In this document: positions 25,301-34,103 of the stretch, piece after piece
Position numbering within the stretch: the stretch's first letter is position 1
Layout: each line of letters begins with the position of its first letter
Assembly (NCBI GenBank): GCA_012934845.2
Contig: WNNJ02000185.1
Coordinates: 186,001 to 250,000 of the forward strand
Origin: Pomphorhynchus laevis
Taxonomy: Eukaryota > Acanthocephala > Palaeacanthocephala > Echinorhynchida > Pomphorhynchidae
Direction: 5' to 3'
Length of the DNA: 64,000 nucleotides
The notes under the pieces: model-generated
What the model was told of the DNA's origin: nothing
The model's input: the letters and a program-made list of their open reading frames with translations, nothing else
Database searches by the model: none
Position numbers and translations under genes: made by a program

Positions 25301-28300
25301 GGGCAAGCGTCTAAGATTTACATCAATGACTGATCAAAAAGCAAACAAATTTAAGGATATTATGTGTATTTGTTGTTTATTTTTATAATAAAAACTGGTA
25401 TTTAAAAATATATATACAATAATTATATATATTAAATAATATATATAATGTGTCCTGGCAAACGATACGACACATTAAACACCATTCTGAAACAGCATAT
25501 TTATTAAGTTTTATGTAGGAATATATGGAATTCTGCATATCATCCTTGGCCCACAAACAGAAGATACCATCAAATGACTTTTAAAATCCTGTAGAAATAA
25601 CTCATGCCTCTAAGATTATTATTTTCTATTAGATGAAGTCCTACACACCCATATATAGCGATCTATGACCCCCATATTGTTTGTTCAGTGTCATACTGAT
25701 TCCACAGCTACACACTCTTGAATTCTTTATCAGCACCAAAGACATCATATTCTGCAATACTTCTAGTTTAATTCCTTCAATAGTGACATTTCCGTTCCAA
25801 TAAAGTCGCTTTGGTATAATATAATTGCCTACACGAGCAAACTCAACGAAATTCCTATGTTCTTATTCATGTAGGGAATTCTTATATACTTATAAAGCTT
25901 CTCTCACGTTGATCTAAACGGTATATTTTGGATGATTAAATTATATAGAATTAACTATAGAGTTATGAACGGTCCTTCATAGGACCGTTCATTTAGATAT
26001 TGTAAAAGTATCTTATTAGCACCAATCAACAAAAAAGTTTGAATATTTAAACGTTTCGGTTATTTCGCATCTCGAGAAAATTACAATTTTTCTAAGTTTC
26101 TCGATAAATGGAGACAAGTGGCTCCATAGTACTGTCGAATGATTTAAAATAGTAGATAATGATCATTATTGATAAAGAATTATTGGAGCTAGATCAAAAT
26201 AAAGGAAAAATTTTATTTGATATTTCGCTAACCTCTGTTAGTATTTTAAAAAAATTACTAGATAATTAATTAGGTAATTTTCTGAAGATGCTAACAGAAG
26301 TTAGCAAAATATCAAAAATAATTTCGTCTTTTCTTTGATCCAGCTTTAATAATTATTTAAGATAAAAATCAGTTTTTATGAATTGATTAATAAATAACAG
26401 ACGATGTATCAGAATAAGGATTAAAGGTAATCATGAGGAACTGTTATGCTATCAAGTTTCGGCCCCTATTCTTCGACTCATTCTGATTTTAAATTATATT
26501 AAAAATCAGAATTGCGGTGTTTGCACTTAAATATCCAAATATCTTAAATATAAAAATCCATGTTTATAGGCGAGCTTATGGAGCCGTACGTACCAAGAAA
26601 AGAAGACGGCAAGTCGACAAGTATTTCGCTAACTTCTGTTAGCATCTTAGAAGTAATTTTCTGAAGATGCTAACAGAAGTTTGCGAATATACCAAATAAA
26701 TTTTTCCTGTTTTTTTTGATCCGGCTCTAATATTTCTTTATATTCCTGGTCAATACCAGGAATATTCAGTACCAATCTAAAATCAAGGAATAATGACTCA
26801 TATTAATGTCTACTAATAAATAGATTTATATGAATGTTCATATAAATTCCCTACCCGAAAAATAGATTCTTCAAATAAATAGCAATAACGTCAATAACGT
26901 AAATTTAAATTAAATAATTATATTTAATGATTAAATTAAATCATTAAACTTAAATTATCAAATGTAATTGTAAAAATTCTAAAGACATTGATTGTATGAT
27001 AATTGATTTCACTTTGTGGAATGTTATTACTTGCAAATTCTAAAATATGCAATACTTTCAAAGCATTTGCACAAAATATAACTCATTTTTTTCAATATAA
27101 AATCAATCAAAAATGTTCGTTTTAACGCTGCAAGTATCTTGTAACTAAAATCTATTAATAAGTGAAGAGAATGATCGATATGGGATCAAGTTTGCCCTTC
27201 GTTTTAATCAAGAGTAAATTACCGTAATTATAAACGAACACATTAATGTCCACTAGAAAAGCCGACATATAAGGGTCTGATTTTAAAAATAACAAAAGTC
27301 GTTTGTATTTTTTGGTTGTAATTCGTATTAGTAAATAATCTGTTCACAATTGTATGAAATTATAGTGCTCAACGTACTAATGTTATCGACGATGAATCAG
27401 ATTATTTCAAGCTCGGAAATAGATGGCTTACCAAGCAACAGCGAGATGATCTTAAGGTATTTTTGAAATATTGATGAAAACTTGTTTCTACTCTATGATA
27501 ATACAAAAGTTAGACTGTATCGAACTTTTGCTAACTTAAAATTAGAATATCAAGTGCAATATTTTAAATTTGCATTCTTCACATTAGCTTGACTCAACAA
27601 AATCACGAATATTATATTAGCATTTGCTACTAATTAACGTTTTATTACAATTTAGTTTTATCTAAATCATTGCAACTAATTAAAAGGTAGAAGGTTGGAA
27701 TATAAACACTATGAAGAACAAGAATTTTTATGACCAGAAATCAAAATGGGTTCTTTGAGGGGTTTCTATCCAACATAAATTTCAAATTCTTTGCTGATAT
27801 GACAGCAGATAAAAACTATTTCTCTTATGGTAATAAGAATATTAATAATTCTTGGTCTCTATGCGTCAGAATTAGGTCTTTTGAATCATTTAGATTAAAT
27901 CCTAAGTGTGCTATATAGTCTGACGATAATTCCTAGTGTTTATAAGATGTTCGCATCTATGGAAATATAGAATTAATTTTTTTCCGTAAAATTAAATATA
28001 ACAAGATTGAATGCTAGATAATCGAAATATTAAACCTTTTCTGTCGGAAAAAGGCCCTAATGATATCTATAAGTATAAGCTTCCGTGGTATTTACTAAAC
28101 GTTGCTTAATATGCGCTACCTATAAACTTTGTTCTCACTTCTATTGTGGGTATATAGTAATTGGCCATAAAATGTTCTTTATTTTTACGAAGATAAAAAT
28201 AATTTGTATTTACAAACGTGGATATAAAGTCAAAGTACGTTGCAGTGGCAAATGCACTTTGCACCGACATATGAGCCCCTTCAAAGTGATAGTCTAACTC

Positions 28301-31300
28301 TATCACTTTCAAAAATCTGTTATTATGACAGGTAAACCTTTAAATCTAACATAGGAGCGTCCTCAATAAATTCTCGTGATTTGCTAAAATTATGTTTTGT
28401 AGACTTTGAATGACGAATTGATGCGTCGCAAGGAAAATTCGACCAATGTTGTCAACATCGATTTCGTTAATCGCCAAGTTTGTGAAGTAAAGGAAGACAT
28501 ATATAAGGATATGTAAGTTTACTTCAAAAAGACAATGCATTCGACTTTGGATTTTAGTGATACGAAATTATCAGAAATTTTTAAGACTAAGCTTGATATA
28601 AGTGTTCCTCCTGATAAGACATCATCAATTCCCAAAAGCTTGAATGATATTAAGGTAAATGTTTTGCTTTCATTGCGATATCGTGTTTTTGCTCAAGTTT
28701 GTTAATAGCGAATCGAATGCTAATTACAAAAAAATTGCTGCAAATTCAGACAGCATTGACCAAAATCATACGTCGAAAATCCAAGATAAGGAACAAATGC
28801 TTATTGCAGACTTAGGAATGTGCCTCAGTGTGAGGCAACCGCACGCATCGCTTCTTTGTCTAGGGATTAAACGGTAATTTGAAAATGCATTACAGAATAC
28901 ACAATTCGTCTTTATAAAATTTTTAACTCATAAAAATTTTTTAAGCAGAATAAAAATTTAATTTTAGTGAAATTATTTTTTTTGTTTAAAGTATTGATTT
29001 TCGTCGAATGTTGTCCTGCTCCGGGTTTGATCTTATGTAATAGACGAAATACAGTGTACTTAATGATTTATTAGTAATAACTCATAACTAATTCAAATTA
29101 GTTACGACTTTGTAAATTACGAATGGAGAAATATTGAGTTCAAAGACTACGTGAGCAAATCAGAGCAGTGCAGAATCCACCGGAACCAGCATTATACAGC
29201 TCATTAATGATGAGCTGTATAATGATGATTATAGATTGATGTTCCTCTCATTATCATGAGAGGAACATCAATCTTTAAAACATCTAAATGAGACACTGGA
29301 AATTAGTTTTTGAATCTCTAACAAGAATGTCCTCCTTAGAAAGCCCATGTGATACATCTGTTGATATTGGATAACACGTCTAATGACGAAGGAGACGAAT
29401 TAATAAGACGATCAATCTCGAAACAAAATAATAATTCAGGCTTGGAATATTTTATGATATTTACGCTTTATTAATTTATTATTTTTAATTTCAATTTGTC
29501 GAATAAATAAACAATTTGTTTGTTACGTATTAACAAAAAACAACAACATATTCACTAGATATTTATTTTATAATCACTGAATAGGCCATTACGGGGCATA
29601 AGCTTTGTTGAATTTTATAATTTTTTTAATTTATTAATTTTTTCGAGATACGAATTAAATTTTTCTTTACTTATTGATCATGAGATAATTTGGCTAAATA
29701 ACTTAGCTAATTTAGATTAGTATCAAGTAATTATTACTTAATACTATCATATAATATATTATTACTAATTTAATAATATACTAATCGAAATACGATAATA
29801 TACTAATCAAAATATATATAAATAAATATATACTATATATAATATATATTTACATATAAATATAATATATAATCTACTTTATATCAATTTTATATTTATT
29901 TTTTTACTTTATAAAAAGCAAAACCTGTAATTTTGACAAGTAGAGCTTATTAAAAATTAATTTTTACCAAACACTTTTTAAATTGTAAGTTGTGAATGTA
30001 AAAAGTAAAAAATATTATTAATTTACTAAATATGTATTTATAATGAATTTATAAATTAATTCATCAAATAATTATTCGGTATTTAGTTCAAATAATAATT
30101 TATTATTTATAATATAAAATATATTTTTTAATATTTATTATTAAATCTTGTATTCTTATTAATTATTATATTTTTAATAAAATATGTAACTATAAATTCG
30201 TATTATTTTTAAATACTTACTTCTATATTTTAAACTATTTTTGTAATTAATTTATGAAGTTATATTTTTTAGTAAGACATCATTTTTATTAGAATGACAC
30301 TTTTCCAACGTTTAGTCAAGAGGGGCGAAGTTGGTATACACCCTATCGTGGACGGTTGTGGATCCATGCTGGAGCTAAATCTCCCGATAAAGATGAGATT
30401 TCGAAAATTGAAAAATGCTATCAGCAAATCAGAGCAGGTAAAACATTTATGAATTTAAGCTGTCTATATTGTTTTCAAATTTATCGACATCGCAAAGCAA
30501 TTTATTTAATGCCAAAATTTTATATTCATCGTATATATAACGTGAATATCGTATAAAGTCGTATTGGATTCTCTCTAAATATGGGACTGAACATTATATT
30601 GCATTGATGATCCAATCCTATGGCGAAACAGCCTATAAAAGTTTCTTTTATTTTTGCTACAATATTGTATTATTATAATTTTTGTTTAATAAGAAGATAC
30701 CTGAATGGTTAGCACATGCTGAAATTCAGATATTACTTTGTAACTTCTTGGTATATCGCTTATTACAAATCGATCATTTCTAACGATAAGTTATAACAAA
30801 GAATTTTATTTAAATGAATTAATTAATTTTTTTATTAATTTTGATGAATTTAAAATAAATATTTTTATTTAATGTGTATTATATGATTATTATCTATTAA
30901 TTAATAATTAATTAATAGATAATAATTAATTATTATCTATTAATTATTAAGATAAGTTAATTATTAACATTTAGTTGGTAATATACTAGTGCCAAGAGAG
31001 CGATTATGACTAAATTATATATTATATATTAATATCATAATATTAATTATAATTTTATTATACGTATAAAATATTTCTTGTTTCATACATTTTACTTGTA
31101 ATTTTTTGTTTCTATCTAATCTATTTATGCGTTAATTTTTATTAAATTTTTATTTAAATGTTTTCTATCTAAAAAATTTAAATGTTTAAATGTTTTCTCT
31201 TTAAATGTTTTTTATAAAAGTAGTTAACCGTTTTCACATTAATCTTAATCTCTTATTGCATTTACTCAATAGAAAAGCTTCAATTTCCAAGTCACTATCC

Positions 31301-31531
31301 ATTGGGATGCATTGTCGGCTACGTAACGATAAGCGATTGTATACAACATGATGAAATGGACGATGAAAACGTACGCTTAAGTGAAATAAATTCACTATTT
31401 GATTTCTGTTTTAGATTGAAGTCGATTCGAATTTTATCTGGATTTGCGACGATCCATTTTTGCTTCCACTTATGATACCCTTAATAGGCCAATCTAAAAT
31501 TTGTAAATATTTTAAAATTTCTATTATATAA
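18648..31531 (+). CDS. TRIP4: TRIP4 / activating signal cointegrator 1 (ASC-1) orthologue, 11 exons
   Basis: Transcription coactivator subunit of the ASC-1 complex, which is also linked to ribosome rescue and alkylation repair in animals (family knowledge). Exons: 18648-18724, 18780-18900, 18957-19226, 19282-19370, 27366-27456, 28403-28512, 28558-28654, 28698-28873, 30316-30437, 31273-31370, 31415-31531; all introns are GT-AG, the phases agree, and the total is 1,368 nt (455 aa). The C2HC5 zinc finger is at residues 119-151 (HKLIGNCLNCGRIICALEGE, then GPCLTCG). The linker carries KLLEFDRTS and VIDDESDYF. The ASCH domain begins near 327 (CLSVRQPHASLLCLGIKR) and continues with EGRSWYTPYRGRLW. 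Human TRIP4 is about 580 residues, so this form is short, mostly in the N terminus and linkers. The start Met is the only in-frame ATG of exon 1. Confidence 0.92.
19567..19764. mobile_element. Foldback (MITE-like) element, about 198 bp
   Basis: Left arm GAGGAATAATAAAATAAGAA with ACAAATTTTCGACTATTGCG faces TTCTTATTTTATTATTCCTC and TGCAATAGTTGAAAATTTGT on the right, around a centre near 19,665. It is unrelated in sequence to MITE-P and has no ORF. Confidence 0.8.
19838..20520 (-). mobile_element. Fragment of a LINE-B relative, RT C terminus and 3' end
   Basis: The minus strand reads SLKPFVRDKVRS, later LLLHVPNYSTSFGLRSFLVT and APLSWNHLPIHVR, parallel to LINE-B copy 2 from 15,060 to its end, and finishes near the family-like TTTGCCACGC. 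It is diverged and broken, probably a sister subfamily. It lies antisense to TRIP4. Confidence 0.8.
20612..21838. repeat. Giant imperfect palindrome, about 1.2 kb (foldback element)
   Basis: The left arm (20,612-20,985) and right arm (21,445-21,838) are inverted copies: CCGGTTCTCAAATTTTGCATAAC faces its complement near 21,795, and GCGGTGTCCAATATACCAA at 20,950 faces TTGGTATATTGGACACCGC at 21,454. An inner pair (AACGATGTAAA..TATTAAGGC at 21,128 and its complement at 21,300) shares the same centre near 21,215. A second inverted copy of GTGTAATGCATATT lies near 21,370. No transposase is encoded. Confidence 0.85.
22261..22539 (+). CDS. LINE-F N-terminal segment with CXC-like zinc cluster
   Basis: 92 codons from ATG. 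It has CCTCNGQAAKCKNCKCRK and RTCFNCAAYNCSNKK, a dense Cys arrangement like the CXC/TSO1-type clusters found at the N terminus of relatives of this retroelement group. It also has a CVEPKC motif near the end. The frame departs from the main ORF only because of the 17-bp duplication at 22,490-22,523; with one unit, STPDSFKDNDGIMKLF reads straight into the next segment. The cluster probably binds nucleic acid (inferred). Confidence 0.8.
   Translation: MPRGKPSEEIKCCTCNGQAAKCKNCKCRKAGRTCFNCAAYNCSNKKSNVEPFERTSLNLVDSLECVEPKCNQSFTSTPDSFKHLIVLKIMMV
22490..22523 (+). repeat. 17-bp tandem duplication that breaks the LINE-F ORF
   Basis: CACCTGATAGTTTTAAA occurs twice in direct contact (22,490-22,506 and 22,507-22,523) with no differences. 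Seventeen is not a multiple of three, so it shifts the frame. Confidence 0.95.
22539..25292 (+). CDS. LINE-F reverse transcriptase plus restriction-like endonuclease, 917 aa
   Basis: Open without interruption. RT: RPIGIGEVSRRIISK (finger), QIDATNAFNLVNRQ (motif A, Asp340), EGFTQGDPLAMAAF (motif B), RWYADDACCVG (motif C, Tyr425-Asp428) and YGFHINETKCKLLV. C terminus: CACGSYFTTSHALSC (Cys713, Cys715, His723, Cys727), RHNLVRD (736-742), an EP motif, then ARSDIACRG (Asp784) and FLDICIYN (Asp801), the Asp pair expected of a PD-D/ExK nuclease. After it comes ERGTFFPLIFSTSGGIGPET, typical of this protein group. All catalytic residues are present. It would copy and insert its own RNA by target-primed reverse transcription (family inference). 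The clade name is uncertain. Confidence 0.88.
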   Translation: MKLFKECISWVPNIFHLPRCNASKQFVSIMANLYADAATSGDDSNCALMTATIFSQLLRQRVDSKKISIIRKTLERRLNLWANNDLTSLVHECRVMQHRMANRRLKGRTVEQSENNIWYKKFIKLVLCGKVSSAMRLLAADGVTSGVHDIDDFVLDIKVRDKLLLLHPQGAPANPEVILKHRLPGCQDHHSSVFLEIDYNHIRQASKKTHGSCGPSGLDAEDWYDILHNYGDESMRLSNALAELSIKIASNKISSLNAEALMASRLIPLDKNPGVRPIGIGEVSRRIISKTILTVISTDLQKVAGSVQLCAGQRCGAEAAVHSIRELFEQNDDYGILQIDATNAFNLVNRQLALKNIKFTCPSLYTALTNCYQNSPILCIKDEAINSREGFTQGDPLAMAAFAAASIPLINELQKCSNNVVHRWYADDACCVGPVDQLHKVWQRLNQIGEKYGFHINETKCKLLVHPNDGETTKILFNNTKIEITFQGIVALGSPCGADEFIENIVKSKIATWLKMVENLSEIADIDAQVAYFVLRCALQHKWTYLMRTCPTKPIWFKPLKDLITKKLIPKIIGQNDENNELEQIYMMPTKYGGLGILNPMEVAKQEYVRSRKMCMPLLLEEVGDQLITSQNQAAKLIKQEKMVIASLESEAIRMELRLDLQNSIKFASDKGASSWLCTKPTRMRHTRLNSQEFQDAICARYNLKASETSLKCACGSYFTTSHALSCHTGAMTIIRHNLVRDIVAKELVGVCCDVQIEPCLRSIPNNYVFNKPTTCSDDQARSDIACRGIFGGNMVRSFLDICIYNSLAPTYSCKTPLECHIYHQQRKYAKYGERIADIERGTFFPLIFSTSGGIGPETDKILKWIAAKSADRNKLAYSECISRLKSKISVAIAVSASVCIRATRLRINEQAQYYQT
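25965..25992. repeat. Perfect hairpin, 12-bp arms
   Basis: ATGAACGGTCCT, a 4-nt loop, AGGACCGTTCAT, within TRIP4 intron 4. Confidence 0.9.
26178..26356. mobile_element. MITE-P copy 2
   Basis: Outer arms AATTATTGGAGCTAGATCAAA and TTTGATCCAGCTTTAATAATT; inner arms CGCTAACCTCTGTTAG and GATGCTAACAGAAGTTAGCA. It is more diverged than copy 1 and the left half has more changes. It lies in TRIP4 intron 4. Confidence 0.85.
26620..26735. mobile_element. MITE-P copy 3, left end lost
   Basis: It keeps TATTTCGCTAACTTCTGTTA and AGCATCTT, the inverted inner arm GAAGATGCTAACAGAAG, and the right outer end TTTGATCCGGCTCTAATATT. The left outer arm is missing. Confidence 0.85.
27366..27456 (+). CDS. TRIP4: TRIP4 exon 5
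   Basis: 91 nt, phase 2 in and phase 0 out. It encodes SAQRTNVIDDESDYFKLGN, the most conserved linker of the family (human RRTQVIDDESDYF), then RWLTKQQRDDLK before GTATTT. It lies directly right of the transposon-filled intron, showing that the gene continues across it. Confidence 0.92.
27457..28402 (+). other. TRIP4 intron 5, AT-rich, nothing recognised
   Basis: 946 nt between GTATTT and TTTTGTAG. No element or conserved ORF was recognised. Confidence 0.7.
28403..28873 (+). CDS. TRIP4: TRIP4 exons 6-8 (linker and start of ASCH domain)
   Basis: Exon 6 (110 nt) carries VVNIDFVNRQV, matching human VTIDFAGRKI. Exon 7 (97 nt) reads DTKLSEIFKTKLDISVPPD. Exon 8 (176 nt) ends in the ASCH opening CLSVRQPHASLLCLGIKR. 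Between 6 and 7 I place a 45-nt intron (28,513-28,557) with a consensus GTAAGT donor and a TTTTAG acceptor. Reading through would meet an in-frame TAA at 28,514. Between 7 and 8 is a 43-nt intron ending GCTCAAG. Confidence 0.85.
29191..29223. repeat. Perfect hairpin, 14-bp arms
   Basis: ATTATACAGCTCAT, loop TAATG, ATGAGCTGTATAAT. Confidence 0.95.
29233..29274. repeat. Perfect hairpin, 19-bp arms
   Basis: AGATTGATGTTCCTCTCAT, loop TATC, and the exact complement. It begins ten bases after the previous hairpin. Confidence 0.95.
30316..30437 (+). CDS. TRIP4: TRIP4 exon 9 (ASCH core)
   Basis: 122 nt. It begins after TTTAG so that CG|T gives Arg, then QEGRSWYTPYRGRLWIHAGA, matching human VEGRSWYTPHRGRLWIAA. 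It ends one base into the next codon before GTAAAA. Confidence 0.93.
30438..31272 (+). other. TRIP4 intron 9, AT-rich
   Basis: 835 nt. It contains the AT palindrome at 30,886; nothing else is recognised. Confidence 0.7.
30886..30926. repeat. Near-perfect AT palindrome
   Basis: ATTATTATCTATTAATTAAT faces ATTAATTAATAGATAATAA; a further direct TTATTATCTATTAATTA copy follows at about 30,930. Confidence 0.8.
31273..31531 (+). CDS. TRIP4: TRIP4 exons 10-11 (C terminus)
   Basis: Exon 10 (98 nt) begins after CAATAG and reads EKLQFPSHYPLGCIVGYVTI, matching human VEFPNDYPSGCLLGCVDLI. A 44-nt intron with an unusual GTACGC donor and a TGTTTTAG acceptor follows. Exon 11 (117 nt) reads EVDSNFIWICDDP and PLIGQSKI, then stops at TAA 31,529-31,531. 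The tail is shorter than the vertebrate protein. Confidence 0.88.
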
Positions 31532-31562
31532 TAGGATTTTTTTTAAATTTCTGTTTAGTTAA

Positions 31563-31568
31563 AATAAA
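31563..31568 (+). terminator. Candidate TRIP4 polyadenylation signal
   Basis: AATAAA 32 nt after the TRIP4 stop. The following 300 bases, to the inverted repeat at 31,906, show nothing else. Confidence 0.45.
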
Positions 31569-31905
31569 TCACCAAGTACATACAGCTTTACGAAAGTTAA
31601 CCAGTGCTGTTTAAACAGAGTAGTACAACCGCTTCGTATTTAAGGAATAGGTCACAATTACTTCCAAGCTTGTAAAATTCGATTATCAACGGCATCGATT
31701 CAAAACTTTCGTCAACTTCTCAATCAAAATGTGCTATTATAAATTATTATATTTTTATACGATATAAAGTTATTAATTTTTAAATATTTGCCAAATATAT
31801 CAACCTTGTTTGTTGTTTCTTAGCTGCAATGACCACATTTTAAATTTTCCTTTCTTATCCGACATGGAAAATGTTTTATTTTTAATAACCACATTTTAAA
31901 AGATA

Positions 31906-31975
31906 TATTTTTGAGAACACTTTCATTCAATTGCCAATAATAAAGAGCACAGAGGAATTATTTTAGAATTTTATT
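31906..31975 (+). repeat. Left arm of an inverted repeat around LINE-A pieces
   Basis: TTTGAGAACACTTTCATTCA and AGCACAGAGGAATT recur inverted at 32,963-33,044. The arms are about 85% alike, and the space between holds two LINE-A fragments. Confidence 0.8.
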
Positions 31976-32042
31976 TAAAACATAATTGCTGTAAATGTAT
32001 AGTAACGAAATATTAGTGTAATCATAACTTTGCTTTATAAAA

Positions 32043-32220
32043 GCAAAATTATGAGCGGTGATGCGGCCGGGGGCTCAGATCCCTTTGAATCTGAGGCCGT
32101 AAAGAATATAAGGAAACATGTAGAATGAAGAGATGAAAATGGGAAGAGAAAATCTGACTAAACTTGTTTAAATTTATTTTTTCAAGGCATGCAATTTTGT
32201 TAAGAAAGTCTATTATTAAG
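32043..32220 (+). mobile_element. LINE-A copy 5, 3' end only
   Basis: Starts at the ORF2-stop hairpin (GGGGGCTCAGATCCC..AATCTGAGGCC) and runs through GTTAAGAAAGTCT to a TATTATTAAG tail, matching 3,230-3,375 of copy 1. The next 330 bases lead into an ORF1 piece of another copy. Confidence 0.8.
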
Positions 32221-32552
32221 AGTATAAGGGTATGAAAATGTAAAGCAAGAATAAAACATGTGAATAAAATAAGGAATACAAAACAAAATAAAACTAGTAT
32301 TCAAATAGAATAAACTGAACAAACTGAACGAACGAACTGAACGAAAGAATACACAGGAATGTTAGAATTTTTTATAAAGAAAATTGTCATTGAGAATTTT
32401 TAGTAACGAAGGGTTACCTTTTTCAGTCTGTCATTTAAATCGTTTTTGCTTTATATAACACCATCAACAGCAGTGCGGGGATGCTTATTTGTTCTGCAAT
32501 TATAATGTGTAAGCTTAAGGATATGAAAAAAAATGTGGAGTAAATTTACATG

Positions 32553-32800
32553 AGCGAATTGTGTGCGGGAAATGCTCCTCCCCACCCAAGTGTTTAAATT
32601 GTGGAGGAGCCCATACGGCGTGGTCCAGGAAGTGTGCGAACTTCAAACTGTATTGTTCCCGCCACCGCTCCTCCCGCCCCCAATAAAAAAGATGACCCCG
32701 TGACTTTTGGTGCAGTTGTGGGCAGAATGAGTGACAACGACATCATCAGGTTACTCGACTTAATCAGACGAGCAATCTTCAATAGAATAATGAAAAATTC
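32553..32800 (+). pseudogene. LINE-A copy 6, ORF1 zinc-knuckle fragment
   Basis: CGKCSSPPKCLNCGG and AHTAWSRKCANFK form the second knuckle of ORF1. In a shifted frame MSDNDIIRLLDLIRRA parallels DDADILRIIDLK of copy 1. It is frameshifted near 32,650 and truncated at both ends. Confidence 0.8.
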
Positions 32801-32962
32801 TAAAATAAATTATACCATATGTGAAAGTAATTGAAATAAAATCAAACAAATGCTAATTTAGTTATTTAGAATAATTGAATTATTTAGATATAATAACAAA
32901 AATAATAAAAAGATCATCCAAAGACAAATTTCGAATAAAATTAAAAAATGCTATTTTTATTT

Positions 32963-33044
32963 TAAAACAAAATAAAATTTTTAACAATTCCTCTGTGCTT
33001 GTTATTATCGGCAATTGGAATGGAAGTGTTCTCAAATTTATTTT
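32963..33044 (-). repeat. Right arm of the inverted repeat around LINE-A pieces
   Basis: The complement of the arm at 31,906-31,975 (AATTCCTCTGTGCTTG and GGAAGTGTTCTCAAA on the + strand), just before the 3' tail of LINE-A copy 4. Confidence 0.8.
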
Positions 33045-33552
33045 TAGATAATGATTTGGTTTAATTTTGTAATTTTGTTATTCTATATTAGTTTTGTTTT
33101 ACTAATAATAAGGGATTTCTTAAATAAATGACTTAAAGACAACTAAATAACAAAAAAGAGACAGAAGAAAAACAAGAGTTCAAGACACAACAAACCAAAT
33201 CAACACATCACTCTTCACAATATTGTCATGGCCTCAGGTCCAGCGTGATCTCAACCTTCCAGCCAATCTAACACGCCGCTCTCTGACTGAACTATCCGGG
33301 GTATTTTACCCTTCTACAGGAGAGTCCAATCAAGGCAGACTATGCTCGGTAATCGCGAGATGAGGAGATTGAGAAACCTTAGTATTTGCTCTAGGGGATG
33401 TCCTCTCGAAACGAAGACTAATCTCGAGATAGCTTAAGTACCCCGAGGCGCACTTGGGTTTTCCCATTCAACGACAGATGTTGATCCCGTTTCAGGCCCA
33501 ACCTAGATTTCTTCAGGATACGTTTAAATCCATCCAGGTCAGCTTTGGACGA

Positions 33553-34103
33553 TTAGTTTACCGTAACAGTGAACTCCAGACAATTTACTCGATTTGTAAA
33601 GGTAGGGAGTGGTTGATTAATCAATATGGAAGATAGTGCTGAGAGTGATAGTCTCATTATTTTTTTCTTTGTCGCAGGAGCGCCATGAAAGACAACCACC
33701 TGCGATGGCAGGTAGACAACCACAAGATGTTGATCACGTTTAAAATTCTTGAATAGTACAATGGAGGCAGCAAGACACAAGATAAAAGAAAGTGGGGATA
33801 CTTGAGGCACATCCATAATAGGGTAGACTGACGCGCATCAGGGTCGTCTTCGTAGTAGAACCGCTTGGTGTACAGCAATATCTCCACCCTGTTAATAATT
33901 CTCGCAAGCAACCCGAGGGACCTAATATAGGAAATAACAAAGGTAATGGAGACGCGTTCAAATGCAGCAGAACAGTTGAGGAAAACAGCCACAGCGAGTT
34001 GATGACTGTTATCCCGACAAAAATGATGCACTTCATCTATTGCTGAATGGATCGAGCGCCCTTTGACAAACCCATGAAACCTCGGCGGGATCAAGTTACG
34101 CAA
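33553..34103 (-). pseudogene. LINE-A copy 4 ORF2, RT part lacking the catalytic box
   Basis: Reads NLIPPRFHGFVKGRSIHSAI, VFLNCSAAFERVS (motif A with Asn for Asp) and then, after a frameshift, HLVVVYLPSQVVVFHGAPAT. The roughly 130 bp that should hold YADD are deleted between HLVVVY and SQVVVFHG. Confidence 0.85.

Larger units (their letters stand above)
22165..25400 (+). mobile_element. LINE-F: non-LTR-type retroelement with RLE endonuclease, nearly intact
   Basis: A single-ORF element of about 1,005 codons inserted in TRIP4 intron 4 in the gene's orientation. The order is a cysteine-rich CXC-like N terminus, a reverse transcriptase, a cysteine/histidine cluster, and a C-terminal restriction-like (PD-D/ExK) endonuclease. 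The outer boundaries are estimated from where AT-rich flank begins; no target duplication was identified. LINE-D at 57.7-62.9 kb is a distant relative. Confidence 0.85.
19371..27365 (+). other. TRIP4 intron 4, 8-kb intron expanded by transposons
   Basis: GTGTGT donor and AATTATAG acceptor; the codon AG|T (Ser) is restored across it. It contains a foldback element, a LINE-B relative, a giant palindrome, LINE-F and two MITE-P copies. The introns on its 5' side are about 55 nt, so nearly all of it is inserted DNA. The parts 25,400-25,960, 25,993-26,177, 26,357-26,619 and 26,740-27,365 are AT-rich with nothing recognised. Confidence 0.85.
28874..30315 (+). other. TRIP4 intron 8, AT-rich with two perfect palindromes
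   Basis: GTAATT donor, TTTAG acceptor. Apart from the hairpins at 29.2 kb it is AT-rich low-complexity DNA (notably 29,740-30,250) with nothing recognised. Confidence 0.75.

Noticed and set aside
27730-28312. Short ORFs in TRIP4 intron 5
   Set aside because: They fall between well-supported exons, have no similarity and are expected by chance in AT-rich DNA.
28514-28516. TRIP4 as a pseudogene because of an in-frame TAA
   Set aside because: The stop lies within a 45-nt stretch with consensus splice sites; other introns of this gene are equally short, and all other phases agree.
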